A DNA stretch of 64,000 nucleotides. Origin: Monocercomonoides exilis. Lineage: Eukaryota; Preaxostyla; Oxymonadida; Polymastigidae. The stretch is taken from assembly GCA_001643675.2 (NCBI GenBank), contig LSRY02000035.1, forward strand, positions 930,001 to 994,000, given 5' to 3'. Made by a program: the position numbers and the translations under genes. This document shows, piece by piece, positions 46,103 to 60,100 of this stretch (position 1 is its first letter; each line of letters opens with the position of its first letter). The notes under the pieces are model-generated. The model saw nothing but the letters and a program-made list of their open reading frames with translations. It had not been told where the DNA came from and searched no databases.

Positions 46103-49100
46103 TTAAATGAAAGATTTTGTTAAAATAAGACCATCTGCCATTCCCTTTGGCGATGATTGTTCTTTTGTTGTCATCTTTTCAAGCAGAAGAGATAAGCCTA
46201 CAATTCCCATTTCACAATGACCTCTGACAGTTTCATCGGTTTCTTGTGAAATTGAAGAATGAATATCAAATGCAGACCTAATATCACTCACAAGCGAGCC
46301 AAGTGGAAACAAATCAGGTTGAGGAGACAACAGCATTGCATTGATGACTGAATTGAGGAGCAAGGCAGCACCTCTTCTGAGACCCACAGAAGAAGATGGA
46401 AGCGAAAGAATTGATAAGCCGAGACGTGATGTCTGATAGACAGAAGGCATCAAACCCACGCCAAGCAAATCACACAGACGAGAGAGAAGGACAAGAGCAG
46501 AACTTTGAAATGAACTGGATTCTGCAGAAGAAGAAGGAGAGGAAGAGGAAGATGAGGAAGATGATGATGGATCAGTTGGATTAAAAGATGCCATTGAAAA
46601 CAGAGGAGAATAAAAGAGATGAGAATAATGTGGAACAAGTTCCCCTTTCTTCTCCATCGTCTTTAAAAGAACGTCGAAAATTGCCAGCTTCACGTTTTCT
46701 TCTTCGATTTTGACATCGTTTGGAAGGCTTTCTTGTTCTTCTTTATTCAAAAGATGAGAAGTTGATTGTGTTTGATGTGATCCAATGTCTGCCGGAGATT
46801 GTGGAATGATTAGCTTATTGGTTGAAGAAGAAGATGATGATGAAGGAGATGATGATGATGATTGAGATGTTGTTTCAATGGCCACATTTCCTGCAATGCA
46901 AGACAGCAGCTTCGGAATGTATTCATCGGGAAAGGCATCAGCCAAGTCTGCGTAGCATTCGATTGTGAAGCCGACGACAAACGAGTCCTTCTCAAAGAGG
47001 AGCGGAAGGAGCAGAGAAGACAGCTCGCTGTGCATCGACAGGACAGCCGCGTCGCGTGTGCGGAGGAGCTTTGAAATGGAATACACGCCAGACGCTCTGA
47101 TGGGGATGATTGGGTCACGAAGAGCAGAAAGGGCGCTATGGAGGGTGCGCTGTGTGGATGAGGAGGGGGCAGAGGAAGAAGAGGAGGAGGAAGAAGAGGA
47201 GGAGGAAGATGGGTCTTGGAGGAGAAGAGCGTTGAATGCAGATAAAATGAATGTTGCCATTTCTCTGAATGAAGAATCTGGATGGCGGAGAAGCTGCAAG
47301 TGATATTCAAAAATTGCAGAGGGGAAAAAGAAATTATGAAAAGTTAAAATAAAAAAATTGAATAAAAAAAGATGAATCCAAATCATAAAAAGAAAACAGA
47401 AAGTGAAAAATAAAAGGTTTTAAAATACAGAAAGAATAAATAAGCACATCTTACACACTTTTCCCAAAGGAATGAGCAGCTCTCTGATTGCAGCGTGGTC
47501 TGTAGCGAACACTTTGATGGAGCCTTCAGCAGCTGCAGTGAGGATGAACAGAACTGTTCCTATCAACTCGTCTGGATTGTACGTCATTATCGAACGGAAT
47601 GCTTCGTATTCTTCGTCATACAATTCATCATCATCATCTTCTTCTTCTTCTATTTCTTCTTTCTCTTCTTTCTCATCTGCATGTTTGGCTTCTTCCTCTT
47701 CTTCTTCTCTTTTCTCCTTCTCTTTCTTCGTCTTTTCTGTTATTTTCTCTGATTTTGCTGCTTCTGTCTCGTTTGGTGGCTTCCACAGAGTCAAAATCTC
47801 CATCGCCAGCTCAACACACAGCCGGAAGCTTTTCAATGCAGACGGGCCAATCTCTTCGCAGAAGGCGATGATGAAGTGAAGACGCCATTGGGACAGTGAA
47901 GCAGAAGAAGAAGAAGAAGAAGAAGAAGAAGAAGAAGAAGAAGAAGAAGAAGAAGAAGAAGAAGAAGAAGAAGAAGAAGAAGAAGAAGAAGAAGAAGAAG
48001 AAGAAGGATGAATAGGAAGTTCTGAAGCATTTGTAGATACAGAATCTGATGATGATGAAGAAGTGTGCTTATGTTCTGATTTTTGTTGCTTTTCCTTATT
48101 TTCATTGTCTTCTCCTATTTCCTCGATAAACTTCTTCTTCTTCTTCTTCTTCCCATTCTTTCCGTCTATCGAATGCATCCTTTTCCACTCTTCTTCCTCT
48201 TCAGCTGCTTTTTGCTTCCTCTCTTCGTAGTACTCCTTCAGAATCACCAGAAACACATCGCCCGGCAGCGACGAGGCAGCCGACAGACGAGAAATCTCCT
48301 TCAGAAGCAGCACAGCACACTTGGCGTCTCTTTCGAAGTCACGCGGCTCGTCTGAAAGAGAACAGCAGACGCTGCCGGTGTCTGTCAGCTGGAAGGCCAA
48401 TCTTTTGGGTGAATGAGAAGAAGCGAAAGAGGAAGATGAGGAGGAGGAAGAAGAAGAAGAAGAAGAAGAAAATGATGATGATGATGAAAAGTTCTTTAAG
48501 CGATAGCTTTCTGTGTTGTGAAGTAGAAGCTGGAGGAATAGATGAAGTGCTGGATGGAACAGCTCTTCCTCTTCTTGTTTTGTGCTGTCTTTTTCTCTTT
48601 TGCTCTCCTTTTCATCTTTCTGTTTACTCTCCTTTGCTGCCTTCCGCGAAATAGCCACGCTGTGCTTGAAGAAGCTGGCACATGCTTCCATCGCAGCTGT
48701 TTTGGCGGCTGATGGCGTTGACTGAATGAACGAAAGGAGGCGAAAGAGGGGATTAATGACTGGATAGAGCAAGTTGAGCAGCGCAGCGGAGGGAGGAACA
48801 GGAGACGAGTGCAAGAGAAGGTGGAGTGTCTCGAGCCCTCTCGATACATCAGACTCAGAAATAACAGTCACATTTCGTTCGGTTGATTCGCTGCTGCTTT
48901 CGATATTGTTTGGATCTTCTGACTTTTCGAGGCAATCCATTTCAGCTGTTTTTCTGTCTTCGTATTCTTGTTCTGTGCCATCCTCCAAATCCAGCAGCAC
49001 TTTCATGCGATAGAATGCGCTCAGAAGAGGCTGCAGGATGTGCTTTTCTGTGCATTCTGGGCTTCTCTCAGCCAAAACGGAGACGACAGTCACTGCCGCG

Positions 49101-50310
49101 TCAACGGTCTCCTGTGACACTGCCAGCGATGTTGGCGCTTGTGTTGTGATGTGTGCTGAGTACGTCGGCCGCGTGCTGATTAGCGTGCGGATTTGGATGG
49201 CAATGCGAGTGAAGAAGGCAGACGGTGAAATGAACGAAGGTGAGGAAGTGACGAGACGAATTGCCAATGCAGTTGCAGACAGAGATTGAGGAGATTTGTG
49301 AAGCGGGTTTGATAGCGGACTAGAAGTAGCACGTGGCTGTGGAAGTTCTGCCTGTGCTTGTGTTGCCATGGTGTCAAATATGGTTTTGGCTCCGCCAGGG
49401 CGCATAAGCGAAATTGAAAGAAGAGCAGTCAGGTAAGTCCTAAACCAGGCAGGAGATAAAGGAGAACTGAATAGCAAAGAAGAAAGAGTTGGAATAATGA
49501 CTGTAGGATATTCATCGTAAATTAGTGCTTTTATGTACTCAGAAATTTGAACTATTTGATTTAACAGTTCAGGATCAACTTGTGAAAGTTGCCGATCTAT
49601 TTGAGAAAATAATGTTGCTTGCTTTTTTGTTGGCTCAAATAATGAAAATGATGCTAATAGCTTTGAAAATATATACGAATGAGAAATGGAATAATGGAAT
49701 GAAGCTGATTGAAAAAATTGAAGATGAAGGCAAATAGCATCACCAAAATGTCGAGGGAACGTGAGTGATTTTAGTAAAGGATTAGAAATAAGCGAAGTGT
49801 GAATAAAATCAATAATTTTTTTAATATCGCTTGTTAAAGAAGATGCAGTCATTGAATTCTTTTCAATTTGATGGAATATGTTCTCACCTAAAAAAATATT
49901 CATATTTCTTTGTTGACGATAACAATGGAAGGCAAACCAGTTTCTTTTTGCCTTTTATTCAATGGAATTCCAACTCCAAAATCCAGCAGTGGTAAAATAA
50001 AACGGATAAACAAGGCAGATATCACGCTTCGAAGATTTTCAAAATCATTTACGGAATACAACTTTGAAAAAGACGAATCTTCGCAATTATTGTTTGGAAT
50101 GGATTCTATAAAACACTTGAATTCATCAAAGCTGCCTGAAGTCAGATTAGGAGTGACAACAAACGATGAGGCAATTGTATTCTCTTTTGTCATAAAAAAA
50201 TATGGGAAAACTGAGTAGAATGGAACGATATTTTTGGTTTTATGAAAAAAAACTTTCATTTGTTCCAAACTTTTCTTGGAATAACAACACAATAAGTCTT
50301 GCATTCTCAT
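46103..50310 (-). CDS. TANGO6: TANGO6/RTP1-like HEAT-repeat protein
   Basis: Exons 49938-50310, 47459-49887 and 46103-47293 give 1330 residues. The last exon carries the RTP1 C1 signature (SALRDPIIPIRASGVYSISK, RTRDAAVLSMH, LLLPLLFEKDSFVVGFTIEC, YADLADAFPDEYIPKLL) and then the C2 signature (RRGAALLLNSVINAMLL through DETVRGHCEMGIVGLSLLLE). In yeast Rtp1 and animal TANGO6 these regions bind RNA polymerase subunits or assembly chaperones (nuclear import of Pol II) and affect secretion. The N-terminal two thirds are helical but not recognisable. Exon 2 has a 35-codon Ser tract and long Glu/Lys runs. The first intron (49888-49937, 50 bp) has a GTTTGC donor; the second needs the unusual donor GTGTGT to keep frame. 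Family call by motif only. Confidence 0.7.
47903..48007. repeat. (GAA)35 microsatellite coding poly-Ser
   Basis: About 35 perfect AGA/GAA/AAG triplets in a row. On the minus strand they are read as TCT Ser codons within exon 2 of the TANGO6-like gene. This is the longest pure triplet run in the window and should be length-variable between strains or alleles. Confidence 0.95.
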
Positions 50311-51109
50311 GTTAAAAAAAATACAGAAAATTTCAAAAACAGACTTAAATATAAGAAATAATTAGTGGAACAATATTCTTTCTGCAAAATATTTCTTCCC
50401 AACTGAAAGATATCTTTTCCAATATGAATTTTTTCATAAACAAAATTTCCAAGAATATATATATATATATTTGTTTGGTCCTTTTCTCTTTTTTCTTTTT
50501 CTTTTTATTTCCCTTTTCCTTTTCCTTTTCCTTTTCCTTTTTTTTTGGTTGTTGTTGTTGTTGTGAAAAATTGAGAACAAATAAAGTCAATTATCTATTG
50601 ATTTCTGATTTGTAAATAATAATAATAATTATAATAATTATAATAATTATAATTATTATAATTATTATTATTATTATTATTTGAGGAATTTGTTTTTGAA
50701 TGAAGAATTTCGTGTTTTATTCCTGTTAATGGTATTGCACCAATCAATTAACAATAAAATGAGAAGATCGAAAGATTAAGATGAATTATATTTCCTTCGG
50801 CTTAACATGAAATTTTTGATTGATGACTTGAATGTAATTGCCGAATATTTTCTGAGTGGAACAAGCTAATTAGAATCAATCAGAAAAAATTAATAGCCAA
50901 ACGCAACACCATATGAATCTCTTTTCAACTCTTTCTCGAATCTAATCAATTCAGAAACATTCCTCAATAAGGAATTTGTAAATCAAACAAAATAAACACT
51001 AACAGATAAATCAAAGCATTTTTATGGTATTCAAAACATCTTTGACAAATTCTTTAAGCATAACCAAAAATACATCAAATTCTTCATTGGACAATTGTGA
51101 ATTCGTTCA
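50311..51109. other. Intergenic region with simple repeats
   Basis: 799 bp between the TANGO6-like start and the stop of giant gene B. It has an (AT) run near 50456-50470, a (TTTTCC)5-type run at 50511-50540 and an AATAAT/ATTATT palindrome at 50614-50682. No coding frame or RNA gene is recognised. The sequence shows no similarity to the 3' side of giant gene A. Confidence 0.65.
50614..50682. repeat. AT-only palindromic triplet repeat
   Basis: An AATAATAATAATTATAATAA-type tract turns into its reverse complement (TTATTATTATTATTATT) around ~50648, giving a ~70-bp self-complementary A/T-only hairpin or cruciform candidate. Confidence 0.8.
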
Positions 51110-54100
51110 TTATGCGAATGAATAAAAATGAATCAAACAACCGAAATTCAATTTGTTTTCTTTCTCTTCTCCTTGCTCTCCTTCACGACTGCCCCTATCT
51201 TCTTTTTCTTTACTCTCTTCACCATCGTTCGAATTCATATCGTATTCAATTGCATCTGATAAAGTTACAACCCATCCATTTCCATTGCTCCCCTCAAATA
51301 AATTTCGCTTCAACTCAACAAGCGTTGGACGCACATTTTGCTCTTGTGTCATACAGTTCTTTGCAATATCCAAAATTTCACTCGCCTCTAACCTTTCCAA
51401 GCAAGGTCGCTCCCCATTAACTATCTTTTGCCCTGCAATTTCTGCCTCATATTCTCCAAATGGGATTTCCAGCGTCAAGCACTCCCAAAGCATCATCCCA
51501 ATTGAGAATGCCACAGATTTCTCAGTTGCTCCCATGTTCCTGTTCATCAGCAGCTCAGGCGCCTTCCACCTCAAACACTCTTTCCAGTTGCCTTCATCGT
51601 CCTCAAACGCTGATGAGGGTAGAGAATCTTCATCATCATTGCCACTGGCAGATGTCACAATAGTTGATGAAGAGATGGAAGAAGAGTCGGAATCTGATGA
51701 ACAGTCAGAGTGCAAAGCGATGCAAATTACCATGTGCTCTGAAAAGAGTACAATATGGGGACTCAAGTTTGACAAGGAGGGAAGTTCATCTTCCTCATCT
51801 TCAAACGAGTGGAGTGCTCCGTTCGCCACCCAGAATAAAACCTGTGCCGCTGTTTGTTCTCTCTCCTTTAATGAACCAATTGCTATTTCCTTTGTCTTAT
51901 TCAGCCCATGCAATAACATGAACAGCGAATCCCTCAGATCCACAATCAATTTCTCGTGAGGCGATGAGCATGCCATTGCATCTACCAGATTCGACATCGA
52001 TGAGGTGGTTGGACACAAATCCTCCCCTCGAACAAATGTAGAATCTGAATCAGTTGAACAAGTGGATGAAATGGATGGCGAAGGAGTTCTATTTCTAACC
52101 TTTTCCTCTTCAACCTTTTCCAATGCCCATTGAGGGATCTTGTCTGAATCCTTTCCAAGAATACATTCAGTTGATCCACTCTCGGATAGAAGATGCTCTG
52201 ATGATTCTGAATGTTGCATATTCGTGTCATATACCCTCTTCTTTATCCTCTCCTCATTCTTCTTCTCTGCCTCCTTCTCTGCTCTCCTCCACTGCTCTTC
52301 TGGCGACATCTCCATCGTCACCATCTCAAATACCTTTGGATCTTTTCTGATATTATCATTCACAATCTCTCTCAGATCTTCTGCTTCATTCTTAACCTTC
52401 TTCCACCGAACAATAAATATTATGGATACAATAAGAACAATTAGTAATATGATACCCATGACAATCACAATTAACAACCAATACGATTTTCCTTCATTTC
52501 CTCCTTCAACAATATTTCCCTCTCCCTTTGAGCCACTCTCGCTCCCGTTCTTCAAAAGAAATCCAACTGTTGACGAGGAGGCTTCCTTGTTTCCAAACAG
52601 AATCGACACTGAAACTTCTGTTTCAGGGGGTGCATCTGCAACAACAGACAAGGGCACTTTGCCATCCACCTCACTCTCATCCACAAATCCAGAATCTTCA
52701 AACACATAATGGTCGATAACTTCCACATCGTTTGTCAGCGATATCACGCGGAATGACAGGTTGCATGGAAGCAAAAGCGATCCCTTGAAAATGAGCCTCA
52801 GGTTGTTTCCAGCTTTTTCCACTTCAACATTTCGAAGTGTTGGGATGAAGAACGGAGATGCTCGTTCTTTCGCAACTCCTTCCAGTTCACACCCTTCATT
52901 CAGAATCCACAGCGATGTGTTATCTTTTATTCCATCTCCACCCTTCACACTCACAATCAATTGCGCAGAATCCGAGCACTTCACATTTCTTCGAACAGAT
53001 GTATATCCCTCAATCGATGGGTTGTTGTTCTCAAACTCTCCTTTCTCAATCTTCAAACTGCCTCCCCTCATGCTCAATCCTCCTCTTTTGCAATTTCGAA
53101 TTGTTGTTTCCTTCATCTCCACATGGCTCTTCTCCATTTCAATCATTGATCCATTCCATTGGCATATCTCTTCTCCTTTCATTGTCTCATTTCTTTTCTT
53201 TCTCACTTCTTCGTTTCCCTCCCCATCAAACGCACACATCTCGATTTCAACATTTGCACTTTCTATTATCTCCACCATCATCCCTTTCTCCTTCGAATTC
53301 GAACATCCCTCAAACGAGCTGTTCAAAACTCTCACCAACTCCTTTGCTCCATCCATCTTCATCACACCTCCCTCATCCTCCACAGAAATGTTCTTTACTG
53401 TCATTTCTTTCACCTCCACTGCTGCTTTGCCTCCAACAACAACAACATCTCCTTCACACACAATGTTTGAGAGGCTTGTTTCATCCAGTGCCACCCTCGA
53501 TTCTTCACAAAATATCAACAATGGTGCTGATGAGTGCAAATCTCTGAACATTGTTTCTTCCATTTTCAATTCTCCACTTTCCACTCTCACAATCGAGCAC
53601 TCAAGCCTCTGCTCCCGTTCAGATGATCCAAATGCACATTCACAAATCTCCAACCTTCCATTCTTCACTTTCATCATGCTCCTGTGCTTCGCTTCAAATC
53701 CTCCTCCAAACACAAACAAGCACTTCTCCACAACACACTCATCCACAAACACCACAATGCTCTTCTCACTCCATATTTCATCAATCGTTCCATTCAGATG
53801 GATTGCCGCCTCACTTCTTTTCATCGAAGTTATTCTCGCATCTCCAATCTCGCATTCTCCCCCAATCATCCCTTCTTCCTCAATCACAATGGCATTCATG
53901 ATCCCTCTTTGAATGTGTTTTGCTGCATTGTTGATGCTCTGGCATGGATCATCCAGTGATCCACATTGTCTGCCATCTGCTCCATTCACATTCACAAACA
54001 CTTGAATGCCATAATAGAACTTGATCAGAGGAATCAGATCAACATCAACCCTGTTGATCTCATCTCTCCCATAAATCGAGTTGTTCGATTTCAGTGCTTC

Positions 54101-57100
54101 CTGGTTGAAATCAAGCACAAACAGTGTTTCGTTGATCTGCTTTTCAATCGAGTGGCATCGAATGAACACATCCTTCCCCACAAACGCTTCATTCATCCCA
54201 AACCGGATGTTCTCCATCATCAACCCAAGTGATCCAAATGCATTGCCGGCTGGCTCATTCAGATCGACTCCATCAACCATCACTCCTCCACCATATCCAT
54301 TCACTTTCGAGCATTTGCACATCGAAAATGAACTGTCATTTATTCTCAAGAATGATTCTCCACTTTTCAGCACCACTTTCATCCCTCCTCCTTCCTCGCT
54401 ATTCTCGCTTTTGCAATTCATTATTGAGCACGATTCAACCATACACTCCATCCCTTCTGAAAATGTTCCCACACTCAATACCCCCGCCCCATTTTCTCCA
54501 AATGTGATGTTTGTGAATGAACAGTTCACAAATCTCAATTCTTGTTTGTCGTTTATGAGACAATCAATTCTCTCTCCTTTCAATTTTGCTTTTTCTGTTT
54601 CTCTATTTGTCTTTCCAGCCACAGTCATCGAAATCATGCTTCTTTCCATCACTTCAGCATTCGTGATATTCACATCCTCAACAATCACCTGAGTTACAAT
54701 TGGGCTGAAACTGATGAACCCTTTCAATTCACCAATCATATTCAAAATGCATCTCTGAATCATGGCGCTCCCTCCATTCACTCTCATCAAGCAATATCCT
54801 GCGATCTCTGTCATTCCATTCATTGAGCCATATGAGCAATCCACAACAGATAGACAGGCATTTGTTCCTGATGATTCGATCAATATCTCATGTTGTGTGT
54901 TCATAGTTGGCTTGGTGAATGAAACATTGGCAAACGACAAACTCATATTCGACAATATCATTGAGTCATTCAAATCATTCTCGTCTTCATCACTGATAAT
55001 CACTGCTGTCCCTTTCTTTGTTCCTTCAATCACAACTTGTGGCAACTCTGAATCTTGTGAATCTGGTGGCGATGAGGAAGAAAATGATATGGAATGGCTC
55101 AGCAACCCTGATCCCATAATGGCAATATGCATTTCCCCTTCTCCAAGCGTTGAATATCGAAGTGATATCAAGTGGTCAATCGATGAACATGGTGCTTCTG
55201 AATATCCACACCCACTGAAGTCTCCTCCTCCATCTTTCGAAACATACCCATTTCCACTCCAGTTGCTCCACAAATACACAACAAGTGGAATCACGTATCC
55301 CTCTTCTCCTGTTGTCTTCATCTCCCATCCACACAACTCATCCAACGATCCCAACTCCTCATCACTCATCTTCCATTTCAAGTGCTCCTTATTCACAATC
55401 TCACTCAGATCCCATCCAGAAACAAAAGCATTCTTCCCTTTCCAAGCGTTGCATCCCTCAAATTCTATTCCTTCGAGCACAAATGATTCCATCGCATCTG
55501 ACAATTCAACAAACATCCCTCCTCCCATCCCTCTCCCTCCATTCTCAGCATCCTCTGATGGAACTTCACATTCAGATAAATTCACATTATTCATTTCCAA
55601 GCTCCCTCCCTTCCCCACTGATATCATCATCCCTCCTCCTTTCATCTCATTTCCACTTGAGCAGGTTGAAGAAAAATTGCATTCTTCAACTTTTGCGCTT
55701 CCTCCTTCATTCATCCCAATATTCAAACATCCCCCTCCTCCACTTCCACCTGCCACATTCACCTCCACTCCATTCACTCTGCTGTTCTTCAATTCCAATT
55801 GAGCTCCACTTGTCATCGTTATTGGTGATTTCCCATTCATTGTCAGTGTCACTCCACTTTCCATCACAAATCCATCAATAATCAGATTCCCTCCTGTCAT
55901 GTCAATGATGCTGTATCCTATCTTTCCATCTGTCATTGCCCCGCCCTCAAATGAGACTGAACAGTTCGTCACACTGAGTGTTGTTGTTGAGTGAATGAAT
56001 GCACTTCTCCTCGAATTCAACTGACCTTTCACAACAAATGAAAGTCTCCTCATTGCCAGTGAACTCGAGCATCCAACAAGCCAGTCTTGTGTGGCTGATC
56101 CTCCATCACTCACATTCACTCCCATCCTCCCACCCTCTGATGATGAAGATGACACTATTCTGCCTGAAATTATCACACCAAATGATGGTCCTGCTATTTC
56201 ATTGGTTATTGACGAAGATGAGACAACCTCAATTTCTTTTGAACTTTCACTCAATCTCGAGTTCGCACAATAATCAACTGTCAAACACCTGAATCCATCA
56301 AATCCACAGTGACTATGATCCATCCCATTTCCTCCACTCCCATCAACAATCACCATTGCCCCCATTGTACACAAATACACAAACAGCGGAATCACTTCAT
56401 TTTCATCCCCATTTTCACTCCCACTCAGTTTCAATGCATCTGATGGAATGGTGCTTGTGTCAAAAAAGGCAAATGAGCTGGTATTCACTTTTGACTCCAA
56501 AAACACACCACTCCCACAATCAACAAACACATCCTTCCCATATGAGGCCATATTCCCATGATCTTTCGAAAACTTCACATTATGTTCAATTGTCGATCCA
56601 CATCCCTCGCTTTCCATCATCACAAACATCCCTCCTCCTCTTGTTCCTCTCCCTCCATTATTCTCCGCCTTATTCCCATCAATCACGCTCATTCCATTCA
56701 CAACCACTTTTCCATTTCCCTTCAATTCAACACACATTCCTCCTCCTTTTCCACCACCACAACTGCACCCATTCACATTGCATCCATCAACAGTCAACAT
56801 TCCACTCCCTCCAACTGTTCCTTTCATCCATCCTCCATCTCCCTCATTCTTCACAACTCCACTGATATTGCATCCTGAACAAATCACACTCGCCATTCCT
56901 TCACAAAATTCAATCGCTGAATGAGCTCCAAACACAAGTGCTTCTCCAATCACAAATCGTTCCATTTTTAGACTCCCACCTTGCACAATCACAATGCTGT
57001 ATCCAAAGGCCACACTCGATGAGCTCTCTGACATATGAGCAACTGAGCAGTCTGTGAGTGTGAGTGATGAGCTGGTCAAAGCAATGAGTGATGTTGCACT

Positions 57101-60100
57101 CGATAACGAAAATGGAATTTGGAACGCAATGTTCTTTATTGAACTCGCACTCTCAACATTTATCAAATACGAAGTTGTCATTCCACTCGGCACCTTCACA
57201 TTCACATTCGTCTTGTTAATCCCACAATACACCTCCCATTCATATGACCCTGCCATCGACACAACTTCTCCCAGCTCAAACTCAGGATCCAACACAATAT
57301 TCTTCTTTGACGAGCTAAATCTATTCTGTGCTGCCTTTGTGATCGTTTTGCATGGAAAATACCCAAACCCACAAAACCACGAGTCATATCCTCCAAACCC
57401 ATTCACCTCCTTCCCCACATGTGCTGCTCCTGAAAATGCATCCAAAAACACATTCAATGGGAATATTCCCATCCCTTCCTCATTCCGGTCATATCCCATC
57501 AGCTCATCATAAATCGATGCATTGTGTCCAACATTCAGCTTTACGGCTGTTATTGTTCCACTTGTCATCCAACTCCCATTCACAAACACATCTTTCCCTC
57601 CCAATGTTGCACTGCAACCAACAAAGTTCACTGATGATATCGCAAAATCAAATGAGCTATCTGTCAGCCATAGCATCACCCCTCCTCCATATCCACTGCT
57701 CCTACACTGTTTGAACGCTGTTGATCCTCCACTGTGCGATGTTGATGTTCCAATTCGAGCTTTGCTTGTCGAAGACGCTAACTCAATCTTTATACCACCT
57801 CCATTCCCATTCACGCATTCACATCCTTCTATTGTTGTGTTCCACACCACAAATGTCTCTCCTCCCTTTACACTTTTTGCAATCACAACCCCATCACCTG
57901 TTGTCCGATTCACATTCCGAATTGTCAAATTCCCCAGCACACTCTCTCCTGATGTTAATCCTGCTGATGATGGTTCAGAAAATAGAGGTTGACTCATTTT
58001 CATATTTTTAATCTCAACTGCACTAATCTTCAGCTGCCTCAACGCAACTTCAAACACAGATGCTGAAATAACACTTCCTCCAGTTGGACCTAAGATCACC
58101 ACCTCCTCCAGCAAAAGTGATCCACTCCCCACAGACACCAAAAATACACTCGGCGATGAGCTTCTTGCCACATTGTGGTCGATCTCCACATGCCCCACCT
58201 CCAGTTGCCCACTCGTCACGCTGAATAGTGTTGTCGAAGAGGTCGAAAGCGCACTCGTCCCAATCACACTCACCTCCCTCCCTTTCCCATCAATCGAAAT
58301 CTTCTTTTCCCCAACACTGATTGTTGTCCCCTCACTCTCATGCCTTCCACCCAGCACTGTGATTGCCGAGCTCAGCTGTGCCATGCTCGAACTAACTGCA
58401 TGCCCCACTGTCTTGCACGGCGCTGCCTCACTCATCCCACACAGATTGCTCGTGTCATCTCCACTCACCCCAACATATCTATCCTTCATCCCCTCCTTCA
58501 GCCAATCCTTCTTTTGTGTTTCCTGAAAAGTATTATTTAAATAGCACACTCTTTTTTCATTTGCATTCGTTGTGTAAGATTCATAGAATGGGTTGTTCGA
58601 TGAAAAGAGATTGTATCGATCTTCAAAATACACATCATGGCCATATGGAGTGGAAGCGTTGCAACTGCAATCGTGAAAGAAAAAGAAATAGCAATAAATG
58701 TTGTTGCTTGGAGCTGTTGATTGACTTGGAGCAAAACACAATCCTCCGCCAGTTGATGTTGCGTTGCACGAAATGAACTGTAGGCTCCTCAATTTGAATG
58801 CAGATGGAACACCATAGCAATACATCCCTCCACCATTATTATTTGTAAGATAGCACGAAGTGAAGAAACACTCAAACACACAAGCACTCTCTCCTTTGCC
58901 ACTTTCTGTTCCAATACAGGCAGTTCCAGAAACATTAAAATTATAAAGATGAATCCCTCCTCCATAATTATTTCCAATGCAGTTCTGGAATTCGCAACCA
59001 CTTATCCTAATGCAAGCCGAAATTAAATAAGCATATATCCCTCCTCCACCATATCTATCAGCTGTACATGCATTGAATGAATTGTTTTCAATCTTGATTG
59101 AACTGATCGAACGGCTCATTATTCCTCCACCATAAGAACGTGCAAAGCAATCATTGAATGAGCAACATTTCACTGAAAGTGTTCCTGATGCCAGATTATA
59201 TATGAAAATAGCTCCTCCATTTGAAGCTCCATCTGTATAACCGAGACTTGTCCCTGTTGTTTTCGAGCCATTCCATTCGCACCAGGTGAAAATGTTCGCT
59301 TCATCAGCTGTTTCATTCTGTCTTCCTGGCTTTGATGGATTCTCTTCGCTTCCAATGAACTCAACATTTTTCGTTCTGAGGCATCCAACAAAAGAGGCAT
59401 TCGAGGCAGTCAACGAAGATGATCGTAAGTTGATCGATCTCACAATCCCTCCATCATACGCATCGCAAACTGATGAAAATGAGCAGCTGCTCATCGTGCA
59501 TTCGCTCTCACAAAAGGAAGGGCTCAGCAACGAAGATTCAGTTGGCTTGGTGGAAATATTGAAAACCACCAAATCCGAAAGTGAAACACCTCCAATTGAT
59601 GCAGACCCCAAAAATGGTGCAGATGACAGGCAAAATGAAGAGAAACACGATGAAGCGACAGCAACACGGCAATGATCTGCTTTTTCGTTCTCAACAGCAT
59701 TTGACGAAAAAAGTGGTGGGGCATCAAATGAAAGCAGACTTGATGGGATCAGAGTGATGTTTTCAACAATTCCACAGCTTTCAATGAGTTCGAGTGGGGA
59801 TGTCCCACAGCCGACAGCAACCTCACATCCCCTCAAAACAGCATGACTCCTTTCCTTTCCACAAATCACAGACTTTCCATTCACACATCCCAAACTCAGC
59901 CCTTTCCATCCAACTGAGCTGTTCTTCAAAACAAAATTTCCTTTCAAAAAACATTCTCCAATTTCCATGTTGTTTGTCTGTTGCCCTGAAGTGCCCTCGT
60001 CAGAATGTTCTTTATTTGTTTTCATGTGGCTCCTTTTTTCATTCCAAAGCTCCTTCCCTTCGTTGTTTTCTCTATTTTTTCCGGATTTGCTTTTCATATC

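Noticed and set aside
49888-49937. Treating 49938-50310 as a separate small gene
   Set aside because: A GTTTGC donor and TTTTTTTAG acceptor join it in phase to the TANGO6-like exon 2, and the downstream exon has no good start of its own (its ATG would lie in the intron).
50345-50615. Short Lys/Phe-rich frames over the (TTTTCC)n tract
   Set aside because: They are translations of a simple repeat on both strands.
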